From contig JBFMBK010000014.1 of assembly GCA_040755295.1 (NCBI GenBank), positions 1-64,000 of the forward strand: a stretch of 64,000 nucleotides of DNA. The letters are read 5' to 3'. A program made the translations under genes and the position numbers. This DNA comes from Bacillota bacterium. GTDB lineage: Bacteria > Bacillota > Desulfotomaculia > Desulfotomaculales > Ammonificaceae. Of this stretch, positions 34,738 through 42,996 are shown in pieces. Within the stretch, counting starts at the first letter, position 1; each line of letters begins with the position of its first letter. Below the pieces are notes generated by a model, which was not told the DNA's origin, ran no database searches, and saw only the letters and a list, made by a program, of their open reading frames with translations.

Positions 34738-35110
34738 CCGAAGAGCAACTGTTTTCCATATATTATGAGGCCGGACGCTGACATCCCGATATTTTGGATG
34801 ACAGGGTACCGGTCTCTTCCTTGATTCAAAAGACTATGCCCAGCATAGGGGCATGCTTTGCCAAACCCATAAGATATATTTTGGGGAGCACTATAGTCTA
34901 ATTCGTGAATTCTAATATCATCGCTAAGAGTAATCTGGAATGTGAGTAGAAATTCGATAAATACTGGGAGCTTTCATCTTTAGTGCGAAAGGATTGAAAA
35001 AGTAACAAAATCAGACAAAAGTTCTTAAAATAACCCTCTTGACAAACATTACCTATCAGAAATAACATGAGGCCAATCTTACGACATAATTTGCCATTGG
35101 GGGTATTTAA
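34738..35110. other. AT-rich region upstream of the RHS gene
   Basis: These 370 bases are AT-rich and have no gene. TTGACA at 35039-35044 with TAACAT at 35063-35068 (18-base spacer) is the best promoter candidate for the RHS gene. GGGGGT at 35099 is its ribosome site. Confidence 0.45.
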
Positions 35111-38100
35111 TTGGATATTAAGCCTGCGGGTGTGGTAATAAAAAGATTTTCAATCATAACTTTCCTATGTTTGACATTATTCAGCTTATTTTACTTAGCT
35201 TTTTCACCAAGAGCTGAAGCCGGTCTGGCGGACAGCCCGTGGCCGAAGTTTCATTTTGATAGCAAAAATACAGGGCAAAGTCCATACAAATCTTACTCCG
35301 ACGGCACGCTGAAGTGGCGGTACTCTACCGGCAGCTATGTCGAAAGTTCTCCCGCGATAGCGGCCGACGGTACGATTTATATAGCAAGTCGTGACTATTA
35401 TCTCTACGCCATCAACCCTGACGGTACGCTGAAGTGGCGGTACTTAACCGGGGATTGTGTTGATAGTTCTCCCGCGATAGCGGCTGACGGTACAATTTAT
35501 GTGGGTAGTAATGATAAATACCTTTATGCCATCAACCCCGACGGTACATTGAAGTGGCGGTATTTAACTAGTTTATATGCTAATAGCACTCCTGCCATAG
35601 CCGCTGACGGCACGATTTACGTAGGAAATTATGACGGTTACCCAAGAAGTAGCTACTATTGCTATTTTTATGCCATCAATCCCGACGGTACGCTGAAGTG
35701 GCGGTATCAAATGCGGGATTATAGCTATCCTAGTTCTCCTGCGATAGCCGCCGACGGCACAATTTTTATAGGAAGTACCGACCACTTTTTAGGAGGTGGC
35801 GACCATTATCTATACGCCCTCAACCCCAACGGTACACTGAAGTGGCGGTATTTTACAGGTGATGACATTTATAGTTCTCCCGCGTTAGCGGCTGACGGTA
35901 TAATTTACGTATCAACTTTGGATGGCCATCTGTACGCCCTAAATCCCGACGGCACGCTGAAGTGGCAGTACTTAACCGTATATATTGGATGGGATAGTTC
36001 TCCTGCGATAGCTACTGACGGAACGATTTACGTAGGAAGTGGTCAATATCTATACGCCATCTATCCCGACGGTACGCTGAAGTGGCAGTATCCAACCGGA
36101 AATACTATTTTCAGTTCTCCCGCAATAGCGTCTGACTGTACGATTTACGTTGGAAGTAATGATGGTTATCTTTATGCAATTAATCCAAACGGTACTCTGA
36201 AATGGCAGTATTTAACCAGCAGTGCTGTTGAAAGTTCCCCAGCTATAGGCACTGACGGCACAGTTTATGTCGGCAGTTGGGACGGCTATCTTTACGCTTT
36301 TTCAAGTTATGCGCCTCCGACGTTCGACAAACTAGACCCCGACCTGCGGGGAGAGTCTATGTGGTCGGACCCGGTGGACACCGGCACCGGCGGGCACTAC
36401 ATCAAGCGCACACTGCTCACCGTCGACGGCGCCCAGCCCGTTTCCTTCGAGGTAAACTACAATTCCCTGCTCCTTAACCAGGGACCTATGGGCATGGGCT
36501 GGAGCCACAACTACGAAGCGCACGTAACGGAGAGGCCCGACGGCAACATCGACCTGTACTGGGACGCCAACAGGGTTAACGCCTTCGTTTATAACGGCAA
36601 CAATACATACTTGTCCACCGACCTGCCGACATACTACGATACCATCACCAAGAACACTGACGGCACATACACCTTGAATCGCAAGGACAAGACCGTCTAC
36701 GAATTCGATACCGCAGGCCGGCTGACCCAGGTAAAGAACAGTTCCGGCCAGCCTGTAAACCTGGCGTACGACGCCGCAGGCCGCCTCCAGACCATCACCG
36801 AACCCGTTTCCGGCAGGCGCCTGACCTTGCACTATAACAGCAGCGGCTTGATCGACTACGTATCCGACCCCCAACTCAGCCGCCAAGTGAGCTTCACGTA
36901 TAAAAAGGCTAACCTTATGAGCATCACCGACGCCGCGGGGTATATCACAAACTACACCTATAACCGGGACGGGCGCATCTTGTCGGCAACGGACAACAAA
37001 GGGCAGATCTTCAAGAACACGTATTACGCCGATGGGCGCGTCCAAACCCAGGACGACGGCGTAACCACCAACCAACTGGTGGCCTTCAGCTACGACGAAA
37101 CGAGCCAGCCCGGCAAGATAGTAACAACCGTAACCGACCGTCTGGGCCACACCCGGACATATGTCCACAACACCGCAATATACAACCTAATAAGCGTGAC
37201 CGACGAATGCAACCATACCAACTCATACACTTACAATACCGACGGCAACCGCAGTACCGCCGTCAACGCCATCAACCAGACCACCCGGTACGATTACGAC
37301 AGCCGCGGCAACCTGACTGCGATCACCGACCCCTTCGGTAACACCACCGGCATGACCTACTATCCCGACGGCTCGGACAACCTCCAGTCGACGACCAACG
37401 CCGCCGGCGAAACCGTCCAATACTACTACGAAGACCCTAGTTACCCCCACAACGTTACCAGAATGGTCGAGATAAACCCGGATCCCCTCAACAACAACCC
37501 CGAGACCCGATACGTATACTGCCAGGACGGCAGCGGCCTCCTGTGGAAAGAAATCTCTCCCCGCCAGGGCGAAACCGTATACACCTACCAGCCCGGTCTT
37601 ACCGGACAGACCGTCACCGACCCCGAAAACAACACCGTCACCTATGGGTACGACGCCGCCGGCAGGCTCTTGACCGTGACCGACGGCGCCGGCAAGACCA
37701 CCGCCTACGAATATTACGACGACGACACCTTGAAAAGCGTCACCGACCCCCTGTCGCACAAGACGAGCTACACCTACGACAGCCGCGGCGACACGCTCAC
37801 CGAAACCGACGCCAACAACCACACCACGAACTATCAGTACGACGGCAACGGCAACCTCGAAAGGATCACCGACGTCGTGGACGGCGTCAACTACGAGACG
37901 GTCTATCAGTATGACGGCAAAGACCGCCTGGAACATGAGAGCCGGCTGAAGGGCGGCGCCGAGTGCAGCGCCGCGTCTTATGAATATTATGACGACGGCA
38001 AGCTGTGGAAGGTCACGGACGGGGAGAATCACACGACCGAGTATAAGTACGACGCGCTGGGCAGGTTGACCGAAACGTTGGACGCTAATAACAAGAAGAT

Positions 38101-40189
38101 TGCAACCGCCGAGTATGACAACAACGCAAACGAGAAAGTGAACGTAACCGACGCCTTGACCCGGAAAACCGAGTACCAGTTGGACGATGTTTACCGTATA
38201 AGCGGCGTAACCGACCCGGCGCAAAATCACACCGGGTTTACGCGCGACGCCCAGGGACGCCTATCGAAAGCCGTAGACCCGGAGGCGCTTGAAGGAAATC
38301 AACGCTTTGACCTCGACGGTAATATTGAGACCTTGGCCGGCCCTTACAGCAACCAAACCGGTTACTACACCGACAAAGCCGGAAGGCTAAGATGGGAAAC
38401 CCCTCCGGTATGCGGTACGGTCTATTACGAATACAACAACCGGAACCTTATCGACAGTATAACCAACGGCAAGGGCGATCAGTCCAGCTACCGGTATTAC
38501 GACGACAGAAGACTGTCGTACTTCACCGACCTGATCGGCACCGTCTCGTACGATTACCAGCCCAACGGCAACCTGTGGAAGGTGACCGAGGGTTCAAACG
38601 TAACCGAGCGCCAGTATTACGAAGGGCTTAACCTCGTAAAGTCGTACCGGGACGCCCGGGGCAACGTCATCCAGTACGAATACAACGCCGCCGGCAACCT
38701 CGTGCGGCTCACCTATCCCGACGGCAAGCAGGTTACATATGAATATTACAAGGACAACCGCCTGAAGTCGGTAACCGACTGGAACCAGAGAGTGACCGCC
38801 TACGAATATTGGCCCAACGGGCTGCTCTACACGACCACCCGGCCTGACGGCTCCGTCCAAACCGTATACTACGACGACGCCTATCAACTGATAAAACTCG
38901 AAGACAAGGATAAAAACGGCGGCCTCATCTGCGGGTACGACTACACCTATTCCGTAGACGGCAGCGTATACAAAGAAATCCTGGCCGTTCCCCTGGAATC
39001 GTTCACAAGACAAGAACCGGCGACCACCGACGGTCCTGACAACCGCATCGCCACGTACAACGGGCAGGAAGTCCTGTACGACAAGGACGGGAACATGAAA
39101 TACGGCCCCTTAAACGGGGCGATGGCCGCGTACACGTGGGACGCCCGGGACCGGCTCACCGCCGCTGGTGGGCTGAGCTATACCTACGACGCGGAAGGCA
39201 ACCGGACCGGCGTCACCGAAGGCGGCTCCCAGACAAGCTTCGTAGTCGATCCCAACGCGGCTTTGAGTCAGGTGCTGATAAAGACAGACGCCTCGGGCAA
39301 TCAGACCTTTTACGTATACGGATTGGGTCTAATCGGGCAGGAAGAAAACGGCGCTTACCGAACTTATCATTATGACCTCAGAGGCAGCACGGTCGCGTTG
39401 ACGGACACGACCGGCAACGTCACCGACCGGTTCCAGTATTCTTTCTACGGCGAACTCGTATACCGTACCGGTTCCACGTCAACGCCTTTCCTGTTCAACG
39501 GCCGCGACGGCGTGATGACCGACGCCAACGGCCTGCTTTACATGCGCGCCAGGTACTACAACCCCGAAATCGGGCGATTCGTGAGCAGAGACCCGGTTAC
39601 GGGAAGCATAGTCAATCCGAAATCGATCGACGCGCACAGTTATTGCGAGAACGACCCGGTGAACGGTGTGGATCCGAGTGGCGAGATTATTGAGACGGTA
39701 GCAGATGCAGCCAGCTTGGGGTACAGTGCTTATGAATTAATTAAATATCCCAGTTGGGGCAATGCGGGTTACCTATTATGGGATGTCGGCGCCACTGTAG
39801 TTCCTTTTGCTCCAGGTTCTTATGTTGTCAGGGGTTCTACGACAGTCGTTAAAGTAGTAACCAGAGAAAAACGTGTCGCCAGAGTGGCAAAAACTGCAAA
39901 TGTTATCACTAAGATACATAAACATCATATTTACCCTCGAGAATTTAGAAGTTTTTTTAGGTCTCGTGGTATTAATATCGACAAGTATACAATTGAATTG
40001 GATAAAAGTGTTCACCTGAGAGGGGTACATGGCAAAGGAATAGACGGGCTTTCAGGAAAATGGAATCAGAGGTGGGAAAAATGGATTAAAGAGCATCCCC
40101 GTGCCACAAAAAAGGAAGTCGAACGATTTGCTCAGCAATTATTAAAGGAATATGGATTGGATAAATTGCCCATAAAACCTTATAAATAA
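35111..40189 (+). CDS. Secreted RHS polymorphic toxin with PQQ-like propeller and SitA6-like C-terminal tip
   Basis: A TTG start gives 1692 residues. Residues 1-37 are a signal peptide (cleavage near AEAG). Residues 64-400 hold eight PQQ-like repeats of the form DGTLKWRY...SSPAIAADGTIYVGS..YLYAINP. A DUF6531-like part follows (DPVDTGTGGHYIKRT, GMGWSHNYE). YD/RHS repeats run over about 540-1400. The RHS core (YDLRGSTVALTD; LYMRARYYNPEIGRFVSRDP) ends in DPVNGVDPSG near 1526. The last 165 residues change in composition and carry HKHHIYPREF (H1605-H1606), SVHLRGVHGKG and WNQRWEKWIKEHP, like DUF2380/SitA6 toxin tips. The next gene looks like its immunity protein. Toxin activity is inferred. Confidence 0.88.
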   Translation: MDIKPAGVVIKRFSIITFLCLTLFSLFYLAFSPRAEAGLADSPWPKFHFDSKNTGQSPYKSYSDGTLKWRYSTGSYVESSPAIAADGTIYIASRDYYLYAINPDGTLKWRYLTGDCVDSSPAIAADGTIYVGSNDKYLYAINPDGTLKWRYLTSLYANSTPAIAADGTIYVGNYDGYPRSSYYCYFYAINPDGTLKWRYQMRDYSYPSSPAIAADGTIFIGSTDHFLGGGDHYLYALNPNGTLKWRYFTGDDIYSSPALAADGIIYVSTLDGHLYALNPDGTLKWQYLTVYIGWDSSPAIATDGTIYVGSGQYLYAIYPDGTLKWQYPTGNTIFSSPAIASDCTIYVGSNDGYLYAINPNGTLKWQYLTSSAVESSPAIGTDGTVYVGSWDGYLYAFSSYAPPTFDKLDPDLRGESMWSDPVDTGTGGHYIKRTLLTVDGAQPVSFEVNYNSLLLNQGPMGMGWSHNYEAHVTERPDGNIDLYWDANRVNAFVYNGNNTYLSTDLPTYYDTITKNTDGTYTLNRKDKTVYEFDTAGRLTQVKNSSGQPVNLAYDAAGRLQTITEPVSGRRLTLHYNSSGLIDYVSDPQLSRQVSFTYKKANLMSITDAAGYITNYTYNRDGRILSATDNKGQIFKNTYYADGRVQTQDDGVTTNQLVAFSYDETSQPGKIVTTVTDRLGHTRTYVHNTAIYNLISVTDECNHTNSYTYNTDGNRSTAVNAINQTTRYDYDSRGNLTAITDPFGNTTGMTYYPDGSDNLQSTTNAAGETVQYYYEDPSYPHNVTRMVEINPDPLNNNPETRYVYCQDGSGLLWKEISPRQGETVYTYQPGLTGQTVTDPENNTVTYGYDAAGRLLTVTDGAGKTTAYEYYDDDTLKSVTDPLSHKTSYTYDSRGDTLTETDANNHTTNYQYDGNGNLERITDVVDGVNYETVYQYDGKDRLEHESRLKGGAECSAASYEYYDDGKLWKVTDGENHTTEYKYDALGRLTETLDANNKKIATAEYDNNANEKVNVTDALTRKTEYQLDDVYRISGVTDPAQNHTGFTRDAQGRLSKAVDPEALEGNQRFDLDGNIETLAGPYSNQTGYYTDKAGRLRWETPPVCGTVYYEYNNRNLIDSITNGKGDQSSYRYYDDRRLSYFTDLIGTVSYDYQPNGNLWKVTEGSNVTERQYYEGLNLVKSYRDARGNVIQYEYNAAGNLVRLTYPDGKQVTYEYYKDNRLKSVTDWNQRVTAYEYWPNGLLYTTTRPDGSVQTVYYDDAYQLIKLEDKDKNGGLICGYDYTYSVDGSVYKEILAVPLESFTRQEPATTDGPDNRIATYNGQEVLYDKDGNMKYGPLNGAMAAYTWDARDRLTAAGGLSYTYDAEGNRTGVTEGGSQTSFVVDPNAALSQVLIKTDASGNQTFYVYGLGLIGQEENGAYRTYHYDLRGSTVALTDTTGNVTDRFQYSFYGELVYRTGSTSTPFLFNGRDGVMTDANGLLYMRARYYNPEIGRFVSRDPVTGSIVNPKSIDAHSYCENDPVNGVDPSGEIIETVADAASLGYSAYELIKYPSWGNAGYLLWDVGATVVPFAPGSYVVRGSTTVVKVVTREKRVARVAKTANVITKIHKHHIYPREFRSFFRSRGINIDKYTIELDKSVHLRGVHGKGIDGLSGKWNQRWEKWIKEHPRATKKEVERFAQQLLKEYGLDKLPIKPYK

Positions 40190-40202
40190 AAGAGGTGAGG
40201 GT

Positions 40203-40943
40203 ATGCAGTTTTACGAACTAACACATCCCGAATATTTATCTGATACCGATTTCAAGAAAGCCAATCCTGTTGAAATAGATGACAAAAATTATCTTCCTGG
40301 AATCACATGTGAAGAATGCAATGAACAATGGGCATCTAGTAATAGGCTTCGTGTAGACAAACGTATAGGGGATGCTATAGCGGATTACTTAAAAAAGCAT
40401 AAAGTGCCCGAATTTTTATCAACCAGAGACTGGTATAGTTTAGTTTCCGAACTATCTACAATTACGGGATTGCCTAAAGAACAGTTTGATCCGGGCGCAG
40501 CCTTTGGCGTTCCTGAAGGAATAATTAAGAGTAATGAAGTACCGATGAGCTTATTACATCCCTTTCCAGGGCAGATATGGGTTACTTTTGAAGTTACGTC
40601 AGTATTAAATGAAGAACACTTAACTGGGGTTGAATTTCAGCAGGTTAAATTAAAACGTAGAAAAAAGAATTTTCAAAGTCAAATCTTACCGCAATTATGG
40701 GAACTCATTATTACAGGCAAAGCATGGCGTGAAAACATCAATTTGCAAAGAATAACCGTCTGTCCATGCTGTAGAAGAACTGTTTTCCCCGACGGTAAAA
40801 ATTTAAGAGTAGATCAAAGCCGATGGGATGGCAGAGATTTTTTCAACTTGGATTTAAACCCGAATATTGTTGTGGTAACAGAACGAGTATGTACGATTTT
40901 TCATGAGCATGCATTCAGTAATTTTTTATGCATTCCTGTCTAG
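40203..40943 (+). CDS. Double-CxxC protein, probable SitI6-like immunity protein
   Basis: This 246-residue soluble protein starts 13 bases after the RHS toxin stop behind GAGGTGAGGG. It has two widely spaced CxxC pairs: C36-x-x-C39 in GITCEECNEQW and C187-x-x-C190 in TVCPCCRRTVF. This fits the double-CXXCG family of Myxococcus SitI6 immunity proteins, although the G after each second cysteine is replaced. No signal peptide is present, so it acts inside the cell, as expected for immunity. It is as AT-rich as the toxin tip, so the two probably moved together. Confidence 0.72.
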   Translation: MQFYELTHPEYLSDTDFKKANPVEIDDKNYLPGITCEECNEQWASSNRLRVDKRIGDAIADYLKKHKVPEFLSTRDWYSLVSELSTITGLPKEQFDPGAAFGVPEGIIKSNEVPMSLLHPFPGQIWVTFEVTSVLNEEHLTGVEFQQVKLKRRKKNFQSQILPQLWELIITGKAWRENINLQRITVCPCCRRTVFPDGKNLRVDQSRWDGRDFFNLDLNPNIVVVTERVCTIFHEHAFSNFLCIPV

Positions 40944-41054
40944 TGGAGGCTCGCATAGTACCAAGGTCTTATGTAATATACAATTACGAAACACACAAAT
41001 TAATAATCATCGTATTGTTTGATATTTAAATCTTGTCACAAGGAGGGGGTTATC

Positions 41055-42728
41055 CTGAAACCAAAAAGCTTTTTAAAAATCGCACTTATTCTTATGCTTA
41101 TACTTTCTATAAGTTTACCGGCATACGCTATTACTTACAACTACGACAGATCGGGCCGGCTGACTTCCGTCTCCTACGACTTCGGCCTGAAAGTCAACTT
41201 AAGCTACGATCCGGGAACAAGCCGCGTTACGGTCCCGCCGTACGTCTACGGTGCCGAGCCGGTAAACGGGGCTGTTTACGTCCCGGTGGACCAGAATGTT
41301 TATGTGACCTTCAGCGAAGAAGTCGAGCCTGGCACCGACTACGCAGGCATAGCCTTGAAGACCAACGGCACGGTGGTAACGACCACTTACAGCCTAAACA
41401 GCCCTCTCCTTACGATTAACCCAGTTGAGAACCTCGACTACAGCACCACTTATGCCGTATACATTCCCGCGGGCGCCGTAAAAGACCTTTCGGGCAACAA
41501 CCTGACTAATGATTATGTTCTAACCTTTGCCACAGAATCGTTGCTTTCGGTCGTCTACACCGACCCTGTAGACGGTGCCGCAGACGTTTCGGTGGACAAG
41601 ACGGTATACCTTGCCTTTAACAAGGACATTCAGCCCGGACCGGACTCCGGCGGGATAGCGCTCAAGGCCGGTGAAACGGTAGTAACAACGACTTACAGCG
41701 TTTACGGTTCCGTCCTGACCATCGATCCGGCGGACAACCTTAATTACAGTGCCGCCTACGCCGTATACATTCCCGCCGGCGCAGTCCAGGACTTGGCGGG
41801 CAAAGGACTTGGCAGCGCATACTCCTTCAGTTTTGCTACAGCCGCTGACACCACGGCTCCTACGGTGACCGCAACCCCACCGGGCGGTTCGTACAACGCC
41901 GCCCAATCGGTGACGCTCGCGGCCTCCGAGCCCGCGGTTATCTACTACACCACCGACGGCACCGACCCGACGGCGTCAAGTACTGAATACGCCGCACCGA
42001 TCGCGATAACGGCCGACACGACGCTGAAGTTCATGGCGGTCGACCAGCCAGGCAACCAGTCGGTCATTTACACGGAGACCTACATTATCGACACGACGGC
42101 GCCGACGGTGGCCGGTTCGGACCCTGCGGAAGCAGCGACTGGGGTCCCGGTGGACAAAACCGTTTACGTGACCTTCAGCGAGAACGTCCAGCCCGGTGCC
42201 AATTACGGCGGTATCATGCTGAGAAGCGGTGAAACCGTTGTGACGGTTACTTACAGCATAAACGGCCAAGTCTTGACCATCGACCCCGCGCAGAACCTCA
42301 ACAGCGGCACGGCATACGCCGTATACGTTCCCGGAGGCTCCGTCAGGGACATGGCCGGCAACAGCCTTGCGTCCGATTTCACCCTGAACTTCACGACCGA
42401 GGCGGACGCGGCGCCGCCGACCGTTACCGCCACCGACCCGGCGGCCAACGCGACCGGTGTGCCTTCGGACAAGACCATATGCGTTACCTTCAGCGAGAAC
42501 ATACAGCCCGGAACCAGCTATGACAATATCAAAATAACCTATGGCAACAATAAAACGGTTTCGGCAACCAAAGGGATCAACGGTAATATCTTGACTATCG
42601 ACCCGGTTGCTAATTTGAGCTACAAGACCACTTATACGGTGACGGTTCCCGCAGGCGCGGTAAAAGACATGGCGGGCAACGCCCTGGCGGCTGACTATAC
42701 CTTTAGCTTCACCACCAGGACCCGCTGA
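41055..42728 (+). CDS. Secreted Big_5 / SbsA-type Ig-like protein with a single YD repeat
   Basis: AAGGAGGGGG lies 5 bases before CTG 41055, which would start a signal peptide (KPKSFLKIALILMLILSISL, cleavage after AYA). A TTG at 41019 is the only other start and lies before the ribosome site. The 557 residues begin with one YD repeat (YNYDRSGRLTSVSYDF). Four Big_5 domains follow (PVDQNVYVTFSEEVEPGTDY; SVDKTVYLAFNKDIQPG; PVDKTVYVTFSENVQPG; PSDKTICVTFSENIQPG). Between the second and third lies a chitobiase-like sandwich (SEPAVIYYTTDGTDP). It may present or anchor partners at the surface next to the RHS toxin. Confidence 0.8.
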   Translation: MKPKSFLKIALILMLILSISLPAYAITYNYDRSGRLTSVSYDFGLKVNLSYDPGTSRVTVPPYVYGAEPVNGAVYVPVDQNVYVTFSEEVEPGTDYAGIALKTNGTVVTTTYSLNSPLLTINPVENLDYSTTYAVYIPAGAVKDLSGNNLTNDYVLTFATESLLSVVYTDPVDGAADVSVDKTVYLAFNKDIQPGPDSGGIALKAGETVVTTTYSVYGSVLTIDPADNLNYSAAYAVYIPAGAVQDLAGKGLGSAYSFSFATAADTTAPTVTATPPGGSYNAAQSVTLAASEPAVIYYTTDGTDPTASSTEYAAPIAITADTTLKFMAVDQPGNQSVIYTETYIIDTTAPTVAGSDPAEAATGVPVDKTVYVTFSENVQPGANYGGIMLRSGETVVTVTYSINGQVLTIDPAQNLNSGTAYAVYVPGGSVRDMAGNSLASDFTLNFTTEADAAPPTVTATDPAANATGVPSDKTICVTFSENIQPGTSYDNIKITYGNNKTVSATKGINGNILTIDPVANLSYKTTYTVTVPAGAVKDMAGNALAADYTFSFTTRTR

Positions 42729-42775
42729 CAGCCCTGTAAAAGTTTGAGTATCTATATAAGGGAAAAAGTTCAAGT

Positions 42776-42809
42776 GGCGGCTCCGGTATTATGCCGAGGT
42801 CGCCTTTTT
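42776..42809 (+). terminator. Intrinsic terminator after the Big_5 gene
   Basis: GGCGGCTCCGG and CCGAGGTCGCC pair over 10 of 11 positions (two wobbles) with a 7-base loop, followed by TTTTT. Confidence 0.7.
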
Positions 42810-42996
42810 ATGATTATACGCGGCGGTTGACGCGGTAATATTTGACTTTCCCAAGGGTTGAAAAAACAGGTCGCATAGGGCTGGGCGCGGCAGGTAACGG
42901 GCGGGGGCGTGCCGTATTGTTATTAAGGAAAGTCTTCCTGGGTTTTGGCCCGCGCCCGCCTTGAAAACCGGGGCGCGGCGGAAAGGCGCGGCGCTC

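Noticed and set aside
35300-36300. Regular DNA repeats that might be a CRISPR array
   Set aside because: They are codons of the eight PQQ-like protein repeats with unit size near 120-144 bases and an open frame. No constant repeat-spacer layout is present.
36332-38230. Long minus-strand frames opposite the RHS gene
   Set aside because: These are antisense shadows of YD-repeat codons, rich in Val and Gly, without starts that have a ribosome site or any known domain.
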